Shown here one piece after another: positions 1-6,402 of a stretch of 34,909 nt of DNA. Source of the DNA: Propionibacterium acidifaciens DSM 21887 (GTDB taxonomy: Bacteria > Actinomycetota > Actinomycetes > Propionibacteriales > Propionibacteriaceae); NCBI RefSeq assembly GCF_000426605.1, contig NZ_AUFR01000031.1, positions 1-34,909 of the forward strand, read 5' to 3'. How positions within the stretch are numbered: position 1 is the stretch's first letter; every line of letters begins with the position of its first letter. The position numbers and the translations under genes were made by a program. The notes beneath the pieces were generated by a model. It did not search any database, had not been told where the DNA came from, and worked only from the letters and a program-made list of their open reading frames with translations.

Positions 1-166
1 CCTGGGTGCGGTTACGTCGGTGATAGACGAGGGTGAGTCTGATTTCCTGTTCGGTGGTCAGCGCCCGGGGCCTGCCTGTTCTCTGCGGGGGACGAGGGTG
101 GGTCTCGATGAGGATCGTGCACAAGGCTGCCATTGCGGCCGCGGAGAAACCTGTTGTATGATACAC
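1..166 (-). pseudogene. IS5-like transposase, N-terminal part, runs off the left edge
   Basis: Reading the minus strand from a GTG at 166 gives an open frame of 55 codons to the window edge, beginning V/M-Y-H-T-T-G-F and containing RTGRPRALTTEQEIRLTLVY followed by H-R-R-N-R-T-Q. This matches the N-terminus of IS5-type transposases with a helix-turn-helix segment (typically YRTTGL...LYRAVVVTLVYLRRNR), common in actinomycetes. The catalytic DDE domain would lie outside the window, so it is unknown whether the gene is intact. The start is uncertain: no good Shine-Dalgarno (SD) sequence is visible. The element seems to have inserted into the yjdF-like gene to its right. Confidence 0.7.
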
Positions 167-169
167 GTG

Positions 170-226
170 AGGACCTGTTTTGAGATTTTCGGCCATTGGT
201 TGCTTTATTGTCTCAGGGCAGGTCCT
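170..226. repeat. Imperfect 16-bp inverted repeat in the IS leader
   Basis: AGGACCTGTTTTGAGA (170-185) and TCTCAGGGCAGGTCCT (211-226) are complementary at 13 of 16 positions, with a 25-bp loop. It lies just upstream of the transposase start, so it could be a leader hairpin limiting transposase expression, or part of the element end. Confidence 0.6.
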
Positions 227-297
227 CATTGTCTGTTCCGACACGCCCGGGAGCGGGAATCACCGAAGATTCAAATCAGGAGTTTTGCATAACCCTC

Positions 298-516
298 AGT
301 TATAAGAAAATTAATCCAAAGCGTGCCGCTAGAATTGCTGCTAAAGAAGCTAGGGTTGCAAAGCTTAGTACGGCTTCACAAGAAGCCCTTGCACGACAAC
401 GCGATGATCTTAAAAAGACGGCTTCAGCGAATAAAAAGAGAGAAAAAGATGAACATGAAAAATATGTTAGATCGGTGAGACGTGCTAAAGCTAAAGAAAA
501 ACATAAGGGTCATTGA
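298..516 (+). pseudogene. yjdF: C-terminal remnant of a YjdF-family (DUF2992) gene
   Basis: About 72 codons, from SYKKINPKRAARIAAKEAR to KAKEKHKGH, resemble the charged lysine-rich C-terminus of YjdF/DUF2992 proteins (NPKR...AAKE...STKAQEAL...KKKEKHRGH). The family's N-terminal half is absent: upstream sequence in this frame belongs to the insertion sequence. YjdF function is poorly known; in Firmicutes the gene is often controlled by the yjdF riboswitch, and no such element is present here. The fragment is clearly A+T-rich (about 40% G+C by eye) in a genome near 70%, which points to recent transfer. An ATG at 196 opens this frame inside the IS, but that fusion is unlikely to be a real protein. 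Confidence 0.7.
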
Positions 517-604
517 TAATTACTCCAAATTGAATGGCTGACCCTTTAGGACGATAGTGTTCTTTTAACAAGGTTTTTGGGTGAGTCGGTATGGAAATTT
601 TGGC

Positions 605-736
605 CGGCATGAAACGAAACCGTATTTTTCGTGGATTTCCTGTGCCGTTTCGGATATGATCGGGGCATGCAGGTTGGGGTCGCCCCGGAGGAGACCGTCG
701 TCCTGGTCGGGTGGAGGAAGCGTTCCGACAATCATG
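605..736 (+). repeat. Left arm of a 132-bp imperfect inverted repeat (partner 1741-1872)
   Basis: The leader and first 23 codons of the IS630 transposase recur in inverse orientation at 1741-1872 without indels. A 25-bp core is identical (652-676 versus 1801-1825), covering the promoter and start codon. Outside the core roughly three quarters of positions match by eye, so the arms are two diverged IS630 copies rather than a recent exact duplication. Confidence 0.75.
655..666 (+). promoter_or_regulatory. -10 element and leaderless start of the IS630 transposase
   Basis: TATGAT (655-660) is followed by 6 nt and the ATG at 667. The same hexamer and spacing are kept in the inverted second copy. 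No SD is present, which fits a leaderless mRNA. Confidence 0.55.
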
Positions 737-1736
737 TGCTGGTTCGGATGAAGGCAGAAGCGATTCTGTACGCCTCCCGTGGCGTCGACGTGGGCATCAT
801 CGCTGAAATGGTCGAGCGGACGGAGAGGACAGTGCAGGAGTGGCTGGCCGAGTGGCGGGCCACCAGGATGTGCTCGGTGCTCACCGGGCACGCCGGGAAC
901 CAGGACGCGGCGAAACTCACCCGCACCCGGAAGGAAGAACTCAAGCCATCCTCGCCCAGCCACCGTCCCAGACGGGTGTCCGCGTCGGGTTCTGGGACGT
1001 CCCGGCGGTACGTGACGTCGTGAAGATCCTGTTCGACGTGGAACAACACCAGTCGGACTCCTCCCACCGGCTGCTCCTGCGCTTGTGCGGGTTGAGTCTC
1101 GAGCTGCCGGACCCGTTCGACGGGCACCGCGACGAGAAAGCCGTCACCCGGCGCATGGCCGAGGTGAAAACACAAGTCAAGGCCCTGTTGGACGCCGGCT
1201 GGGAGGTCTGCACGGCGGACGAGGTCCGCTTGGAGCACGAGGCCGAGACCCGCCGCATGCAGCCCCCGAAAGGACAGCGCACCAAACTGTCCGTGGACCG
1301 GAAGAAGACGTCCCAGTCCTTCTTCGGCGCCCTCCCCCCGACCAGCAAAAAAGTCAAACTGTACCCGATCGAGGGGAACCGGAACACCGAGCAGACGATC
1401 CTCGCACCGGACCTGCTCCAACGCGAAACCGAGGCAGAGAAGATCGCGGTCGTCCTGGACAACGCCCGATCCCACCACGCCAGAGCCCTGACCGGCCTCC
1501 ACGAGCCGGGTCAGCTGCTGGAGCGCATCACCACGATCTTCCTGCCGCCGTACGCGCCCGACCACAACCCCGTCGAGCACGTCCGGAACACGGCCAAGAA
1601 CAACACCGCCACCATCCAGCACGAAACCCCCGAAGAAACCCTCGACGCGTCCGCCCCACACGTCACCGGCCGCACCGTCGACTACGACTCCGAGCACCTC
1701 CCACTCCGCGGAACCAGAGACGATCCTGTTCCATGA
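667..1736 (+). pseudogene. IS630-family transposase interrupted by a -1 frameshift
   Basis: The first frame (667-1023) starts MQVGVAPEETVVLVGWRKRS and carries the helix-turn-helix part (SRGVDVGIIAEMVERTERTV). The second frame, entered at about 945, continues with ILAQPPSQTGVRVGFWDVPA and runs to a TGA at 1734-1736. It shows the DDE domain: TADEV (first Asp), VVLDNARSHH (second Asp) and LPPYAPDHNPVEHV (third acidic residue). A -1 shift at the LK codons (940-945) restores the usual ELK-A-IL-Q-PPS reading. IS630 elements can use programmed frameshifting, but no A-rich slippery heptamer is evident, so mutation is more likely. The usual Trp after NPVEHV is Arg here. Confidence 0.8.
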
Positions 1737-1740
1737 CAGC

Positions 1741-1810
1741 CATGATTGTCTGTGCGTTTCTTCCACCTGATCAGAACGGCGATTTCTTCCGGGGTGACCT
1801 CAACCTGCAT
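1741..1810 (-). pseudogene. Head fragment of a second IS630-family transposase
   Basis: From an ATG at 1810 on the minus strand the frame reads MQVEVTPEEIAVLIRWKKRT then DNH. It is clearly homologous to the first 23 codons of the copy at 667, but with distinct codons and residues. Homology ends exactly at 1741, where the sequence becomes the 3' end of the first copy. The frame then stops after a further 19 or so unrelated codons. Its leader (1811-1872) is also conserved, with TATGAT six bases before the ATG. Confidence 0.75.
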
Positions 1811-1872
1811 GCCCCGATCATATCCAAAAAGACGCATCAAATCCATCAAAAATATGACTTTATTTCACGGCA

Positions 1873-2305
1873 TCCACAGGACACGGCACTGATCAAAATA
1901 CGCACCAAAACGGGAACACCAAGGACTCGGGGCGGCATCCTCTCCCCACCGGCCCGGCATCGGCGCCCGCGCACCGACGCCGTCCATGGCGCCGACGGCC
2001 CGACCCCGGATCGCAGGACGGTGAGACGGATGCGCGCGGCCCGCATCGGCGACCGGCGCACAGGACTCGCGTCGTCCGCGGACCCAGAGCCAGCGGTGTG
2101 CATCCACGATGCCGCTGTGCGCCCGCGGCGCGGCACGAACGACCCGGCGACGACCATCGTCCCGACGGGGAGCGGCGGAATCGGCGGGGCCAGGGGTTCC
2201 GCCGCGGCGGCAGGAGGCACGGCGCGACTCGGGGCGATCCAGTCATGTCGGTGATTCAGTCGTACTGGGGTGGGGCTCGTTTGGCGGCATGAGCACAATG
2301 GGGGC
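1873..2305. other. Stretch without a recognisable gene
   Basis: Open frames cross this stretch in several frames, as expected at this G+C content, but none has a convincing start, composition or familiar motif. The left 40 bp or so may still be IS630 flank; the rest is chromosomal-type high-G+C sequence upstream of the RNase H gene. I see no tRNA, terminator or repeat. Confidence 0.4.
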
Positions 2306-3250
2306 GTGATCACGGCTGCTGCAGACGGTTCGTCCCTGTCCAACCCCGGCCCGGCCGGCTGGGCCTGGTACATCGACGACGAGCGCTGGGCCAGCGGTGG
2401 CTGGCCGCACGGCACGAACAACATGGGCGAGCTGCGGGCCGTTCTCGAGCTGCTGCGCGCCACGGCCGTCGACGCCGACCAGCCGCTGCGCGTCCGGTGC
2501 GACTCGCAGTACGTCATCAACGCCCTCACCCGGTGGCTGCCCGGATGGAAGCGCAACCGCTGGCGCAAGAAGGACGGCAGGCCCGTGCAGAACGTCGAGC
2601 TGCTCCAGGCACTCGACGAGGCCCTGGCCGGGCGCGAGGTCTCCTTCGAGTGGGTCAAGGGCCATGCCGGCGACCGCATGAACGAGGCCGCCGACGCCCG
2701 CGCCCGGGCGGCCGCCACCGCCTATCGGGACCACCGCGAGCCCGACCCCGGACCCGGATACCGGCCCGCCTCCGACCGCCGCCCGGACCCGGCGCCGGCG
2801 CCCTGCCCGGCGGACCGCGGCACGGCGGGCCGCGGCGCGCTGGGCGCCCCGAGCCCCGTCGTCGAGCCTGATCCGTCCGGCGCCGTCGCACCGGCCCGCG
2901 ACGGGCTCGCCGAGGTCTGGGAGGCCGAGCGGGCTCTGCTCACCGCCCCCGTCCGCGCCGACCCCGACCGGCTGCGCGTGCTCCTGCACCCCGACTTCGT
3001 CGAGCACGACGCGGCCGGGCGCATCTGGACGCGCAGCCGCCTGCTCGCCCAGATCGCGCCCCTCGAACGCGAGACCCGGCTCGAGCAGCTGGGCGCCACC
3101 CGCCTGGGCCCCGACGCCGTGCTGCTGCGCTGGCGCGCCGTCACGAGGACGGTGTCGAGCCTGCGCAGCTCGGTGTGGGTGCGTGACGACGCGCTCGGCC
3201 GCCCGCGCTGGCGCCTGCTCTTCGCCCAGGGCACCGCAACCAGGTCCTGA
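2306..3250 (+). CDS. RNase HI with C-terminal NTF2-like (DUF4440) domain
   Basis: A 314-residue protein. Residues 1-145 are RNase HI, which cuts the RNA strand of RNA-DNA hybrids: Asp7 in AADGSS, Glu42 in NNMGELRA, Asp66 in RCDSQYVIN, and a final acidic residue in VKGHAGDRMNEAAD, the DEDD set. A proline-rich linker (about 150-205) leads to a DUF4440/SnoaL-like domain (about 205-310; LHPDFVEHDAAGRIWTRSRL ... SSLRSSVWVRDD). I chose GTG 2306 over ATG 2270 because the protein then starts at the first beta strand, and CACAAT lies 6 nt upstream, a weak leaderless-type signal. The C-terminal domain's role is unknown; such domains bind small ligands or mediate dimers. It converges on the next gene with a 21-bp gap. 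Confidence 0.85.
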   Translation: MITAAADGSSLSNPGPAGWAWYIDDERWASGGWPHGTNNMGELRAVLELLRATAVDADQPLRVRCDSQYVINALTRWLPGWKRNRWRKKDGRPVQNVELLQALDEALAGREVSFEWVKGHAGDRMNEAADARARAAATAYRDHREPDPGPGYRPASDRRPDPAPAPCPADRGTAGRGALGAPSPVVEPDPSGAVAPARDGLAEVWEAERALLTAPVRADPDRLRVLLHPDFVEHDAAGRIWTRSRLLAQIAPLERETRLEQLGATRLGPDAVLLRWRAVTRTVSSLRSSVWVRDDALGRPRWRLLFAQGTATRS

Positions 3251-3271
3251 AACCGGGCGATGCGGGGCGGG

Positions 3272-4192
3272 TCAGCCGACGATGGCCTGCACACGGGACG
3301 GGTCGACGTCCTCGACGCGGGCGTGCGCGAAGCGCGGGTCTCGGTCCTTGTCGACGAGCTGGGCGCGCACGCCCTCGACGAAGTCGCAGTCGGGCAGCAG
3401 GCCGCGGGCGATCCGCAGGTCCTGGTCGAGCGCCTCGACCGGCCCGGCCAGGCCCGCGGCGCGGCGCACCGCGGCCAGCGCCACGCACACCGACAGCGGC
3501 GACTTGGCGCGGATCCGGCGGGCGGCCTCCCGGGCCCGCTCGTCGCTGCTGGACTCGAGGCGGGCGAGGATCTCGACCGGGTCGTCGCCGACGAAGCACT
3601 CGTCCACCCAGCCCAGGTCGAGCACCGGCGCGGCGGCCATGCCCTCGACCTCGTCGACGAGACCCAGCCCGAGGGCGGTGGGCGCGTCGATCGTCCGGCC
3701 GGTCATGGCCAGCCAGGCGCCCGCCTGGCCCGGCAGCCGGGAGAACTCCCAGGTCATGCCGACATCGGGCCACAGGCCGATCTGCACCTCGGGCATCGCC
3801 AGGGCCAGGTCGGCGGCCGCGACGCGGTGCGCCCCGTGCATCGACAGGCCGAGGCCGCCGCCCATCGCGATGCCGTGCAGGTGCGCGGTGACAGGTTTGC
3901 CGAAGCCGGCGACGAGCGCATCGGTGCGGTACTCCAGCGCCAGGAAGTCCAGCGCCGGCCCGACGCCGCCCCCGAGCATCATCTCGCGCATCGCGCGCAC
4001 GTCGGCGCCGGCGCAGAAGCCCCGCCCCTCCCCGTGCAGGTGCAGCGAGGTGATCGACGGATCGTCGCGCCAGGCGGTCAGCCGGGGGGCGATCGCCTCG
4101 AACATCTCGGTGGACAGGGCGTTGAGCGCCCTCGGGCGGTTCAGGCGCAGGACCGCCGCGCCGCCGTCGACCTCGAACACGACGTCGTCCAT
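3272..4192 (-). CDS. Enoyl-CoA hydratase/isomerase family, 3-hydroxyisobutyryl-CoA hydrolase-like
   Basis: A 306-residue crotonase-fold protein. The oxyanion-hole segment is HGEGRGFCAGADVRAMRE (about 53-70) and the second glycine-rich turn is HGIAMGGGLGLSMHGAHRV (106-123). Glu135 (MPEVQIG) and Asp143 (WPDVG) have the eight-residue spacing of the catalytic pair in 3-hydroxyisobutyryl-CoA hydrolases of valine catabolism, so hydrolase is likelier than hydratase. It is shorter than many family members (340-380), lacking part of the C-terminus. Start ATG 4192 is preceded by GGAGG five bases upstream; an in-frame ATG at 4204 with a weaker SD is possible. No other valine-degradation gene is nearby, so the substrate remains inferred. 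Confidence 0.75.
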   Translation of the reverse strand: MDDVVFEVDGGAAVLRLNRPRALNALSTEMFEAIAPRLTAWRDDPSITSLHLHGEGRGFCAGADVRAMREMMLGGGVGPALDFLALEYRTDALVAGFGKPVTAHLHGIAMGGGLGLSMHGAHRVAAADLALAMPEVQIGLWPDVGMTWEFSRLPGQAGAWLAMTGRTIDAPTALGLGLVDEVEGMAAAPVLDLGWVDECFVGDDPVEILARLESSSDERAREAARRIRAKSPLSVCVALAAVRRAAGLAGPVEALDQDLRIARGLLPDCDFVEGVRAQLVDKDRDPRFAHARVEDVDPSRVQAIVG

Positions 4193-4239
4193 GGGGGCCT
4201 CCATGATCTCTCGGACGGGCGCGGGGCGCGGCCGCCCCG

Positions 4240-4530
4240 CGCGGGGAACAGCCCCGAGACTACCGGTCCGGGCCCGCCGGGGTCCGGCGTTCCGGCCGAT
4301 CGGACCGCTGCTCGGGGAACGGCCCGGACGAGGGCGGGGGAGCACGACATGACGGCGCTCGGCCCGTCGTACGGGGAACGGCCGCCATCGGCGCCGGACC
4401 CGACAGCCCGCCCGGCCGATCGGCCCGACGTCCCGGGAACGGTCCTGGGCCACGGTCCGGGGCTCCCGTCCTGCCGGGCGCTCGGCGCCGAGCGCGTGCC
4501 CGCCCGGACCCACGGTCCGGGGCTCGCGGA
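4240..4530. repeat. Degenerate repeat with about 60-bp period upstream of metG
   Basis: GGGAAC recurs at 4244, 4315, 4374 and 4435 (spacings 71, 59, 61). CGGCCGATCGG occurs at 4293 and 4413 (spacing 120). CACGGTCCGGGGCTC occurs at 4451 and 4511 (spacing exactly 60). Together these suggest a decayed tandem repeat filling most of the 380-bp gap between the divergent hydrolase gene and metG. No coding frame with a start site supports it as protein. It could be a regulatory array or a worn minisatellite. Confidence 0.6.
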
Positions 4531-4559
4531 ACCGTGCGGCGGCCGGAGCGGCGTCCTAC

Positions 4560-4572
4560 TATCCTTGGCCGC
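4560..4572 (+). promoter_or_regulatory. -10 element for leaderless metG
   Basis: TATCCT at 4560-4565 is followed by 7 nt and the metG ATG at 4573. No SD is visible. Confidence 0.6.
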
Positions 4573-6366
4573 ATGTGCGCTCACATCCTCGCGACTGCTG
4601 CCTGGCCCTACGCCAACGGGCCCCGCCACATCGGCCACGTGTCCGGCTTCGGCGTCCCCTCCGACGTCTTCGCGCGGTACATGCGCATGGCGGGCCACGA
4701 CGTCCTGCTCGTGTCGGGCTCGGACGAGCACGGCACCGCGATCCAGGTGAAGGCCGAGGCCGAGGGCCTGACCTCCCAGCAGACCGCCGACAAGTACCAC
4801 GCCGTCATCGTCGAGGACCTGGCGGGCCTGGGGCTGAGCTACGACCTGTACACCCGCACCACGACGCTCAACCACCAGGAGGTCGTGCAGGAGATCTTCC
4901 GCACCCTCCACCGCAACGGCTACATCGTCGAGCGGACCCAGCTCGGGGCCATCTCGTCGAGCACCGGTCGTACTCTGGCCGACCGCTACGTCGAGGGCAT
5001 CTGCCCGATCTGCGGCTTCGAGGGCGCCCGCGGCGACCAGTGCGACAACTGCGGCAACCAGCTCGACCCCACCGACCTCATCGAGCCGCGCAGCCGGATC
5101 AACGGCGAGAGGCCGAGCTTCGTCGAGACCTCGCACTTCTTCCTCGACCTGCCCGCGCTGGCCGACGCCCTCATGGCCTGGCTCGACTCGCGCAGCGACT
5201 GGCGTCCGAATGTGCTGAACTTCAGCTACAACTTCGCCAAGGAGCTCAAGCCCCGCGCCATCACCCGTGATCTCGACTGGGGCGTCCCGGTGCCGGTCGA
5301 GGGCTGGGCCGACGACGAGATGAAGCGCATCTACGTCTGGTTCGACGCGGTGATCGGCTACCTGTCCGCCTCCGTCGAGTGGGCCCGGCGCTCCGGCGAC
5401 CCCGACGCCTGGAAGGCCTGGTGGCAGGACCCGCAGGCCCGCTCGTACTACTTCATGGGCAAGGACAACATCGTCTTCCACTCGGTCATCTGGCCCTCGA
5501 TGCTGCTCGGCCTCAATGGCGAGGGCTCCCGCGGCGGCACCCCCAGCGCCGAGCTCGGCCGGCTCGACCTGCCCACCGAGGTCGTCTCCAGCGAGTTCCT
5601 CACGATGAGGGGCTCGAAGGTCGACACGAGCGCGGGCGTCGTCATCTACGTCGGCGACTTCCTCCGCGAGTTCGGACCCGACGCGCTGCGCTACTACATC
5701 GCCGTTGCCGGGCCCGAGAACAAGGACACGGACTTCACCTGGGACGAGTTCGTCCGCCGCAACAACAACGAGCTGGCCAACGAGTGGGGCAACCTCGTGA
5801 ACCGCTCGATCTCGATGGCCGCCAGGAGCAACGGCGCCGTCCCGCCGGCCCACGAGCTCACCCGGGTCGACCGGGAGCTCCTCGACGCCGCCGGGGACGC
5901 CTTCGGCACGGTCGGCGGTCTCATCGAGCAGTGCCGGTTCAAGGCCGCCATCACCGAGGCCATGCGCGTCGTCTCGCTCGCGAACCAGTACATCTCCCAG
6001 CAGGAGCCCTGGAAGCTCGAGGACGACCCCGACCGCCGCGACACGGTCCTCAACACCGCCCTCCAAGTGGTCCAGGACGCCAACACGCTGCTCACGCCGT
6101 TCCTGCCGCACGCCGCCCAGAGGGTCTTCGAGATGCTCGGCGGCCGGGGCGTCTGGGCCGCCCAGCCCCGCATCGAGCAGGTCACCGAGGGCCGGGGCCC
6201 GGCCGAGCACAGCTACCCGGTGCTCACGGGCGACTACGCGGGCCAGCAGGCCGTGTGGTCCTCCCGCCGGATCGGGCCGGGGACGCCGCTGAGCAGGCCG
6301 ATCCCGCTGTTCCGCAAGCTGGACGCCGAGCTCGGCCGCACCGGCCCGGAGTGGGCTCGCATCTGA
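4573..6366 (+). CDS. metG: Methionyl-tRNA synthetase
   Basis: A 597-residue cytoplasmic enzyme that charges tRNA-Met. Class I signature HIGH at 19-22 follows [13 protein letters not shown] zinc knuckle has Cys144, Cys147, Cys157 and Cys160 ([17 protein letters not shown]). The Rossmann core includes [26 protein letters not shown] and [17 protein letters not shown]. The anticodon-binding helical domain (about 390-540) includes [18 protein letters not shown] and PWKLEDD. The KMSKS loop is unusual: residues 349-353 read K-V-D-T-S followed by Ala, where actinobacterial enzymes usually have KF(S/T)(T/S)SR. There is no C-terminal tRNA-binding (EMAP/Trbp111) domain. It is convergent with the DUF2207 gene. 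Confidence 0.95.
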   Translation: MCAHILATAAWPYANGPRHIGHVSGFGVPSDVFARYMRMAGHDVLLVSGSDEHGTAIQVKAEAEGLTSQQTADKYHAVIVEDLAGLGLSYDLYTRTTTLNHQEVVQEIFRTLHRNGYIVERTQLGAISSSTGRTLADRYVEGICPICGFEGARGDQCDNCGNQLDPTDLIEPRSRINGERPSFVETSHFFLDLPALADALMAWLDSRSDWRPNVLNFSYNFAKELKPRAITRDLDWGVPVPVEGWADDEMKRIYVWFDAVIGYLSASVEWARRSGDPDAWKAWWQDPQARSYYFMGKDNIVFHSVIWPSMLLGLNGEGSRGGTPSAELGRLDLPTEVVSSEFLTMRGSKVDTSAGVVIYVGDFLREFGPDALRYYIAVAGPENKDTDFTWDEFVRRNNNELANEWGNLVNRSISMAARSNGAVPPAHELTRVDRELLDAAGDAFGTVGGLIEQCRFKAAITEAMRVVSLANQYISQQEPWKLEDDPDRRDTVLNTALQVVQDANTLLTPFLPHAAQRVFEMLGGRGVWAAQPRIEQVTEGRGPAEHSYPVLTGDYAGQQAVWSSRRIGPGTPLSRPIPLFRKLDAELGRTGPEWARI

Positions 6367-6367
6367 G

Positions 6368-6391
6368 GGCCCCGCCGTGACGCCCGGGGCC
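6368..6391. terminator. Hairpin between convergent metG and DUF2207 genes
   Basis: GGCCCCG (6368-6374) pairs with CGGGGCC (6385-6391) across a 10-nt loop, directly after the metG stop. There is no U-tract, so this is a terminator candidate on structure and position only. Confidence 0.45.
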
Positions 6392-6402
6392 GGTTCCGGG
6401 CC

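Larger units (their letters stand above)
1..297 (-). mobile_element. Right end of an IS5-like insertion sequence
   Basis: The transposase head (1-166) is followed by about 130 bp without a gene, including a strong imperfect inverted repeat (170-226), up to a sharp change to A+T-rich sequence near 298, where the YjdF remnant begins in mid-protein. I take that change as the approximate element end. The exact terminal repeat cannot be set because the other end is outside the window. Confidence 0.5.
605..1740 (+). mobile_element. IS630-family element (frameshifted copy)
   Basis: The transposase (667-1736) with about 60 bp of its own leader makes up this element. The leader is shared with a second, inverted IS630 head at 1741-1872, so 605 is a minimum left limit. 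Terminal inverted repeats and TA target duplications could not be located with confidence. The right end appears lost where the inverted second copy abuts at 1740/1741. Confidence 0.6.

Noticed and set aside
196-297. In-frame ATG at 196 making the YjdF remnant look like a 106-residue gene
   Set aside because: The first 34 codons come from the insertion sequence and have no YjdF similarity; there is no SD before it.
732-1766. A 344-codon minus-strand frame opposite the IS630 transposase
   Set aside because: Antisense shadow; the plus-strand frames contain the DDE residues and family motifs.
1737-2254. Plus-strand frame from the end of the IS630 transposase towards the RNase H gene
   Set aside because: Arg/Pro/Gly-rich composition, no start signal, and it reads the inverted IS630 head backwards.
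4260-4574. A 104-codon minus-strand frame over the 60-bp-period repeat, with repeated peptide pattern
   Set aside because: The peptide repeats simply mirror the DNA repeat; start signals and codon preference are lacking. Kept only as a note in the repeat finding.
4141-6210. A 689-codon minus-strand frame opposite metG running into the hydrolase gene
   Set aside because: Shadow of metG with no start signal; the portion past 4573 crosses the repeat region without any recognisable domain.
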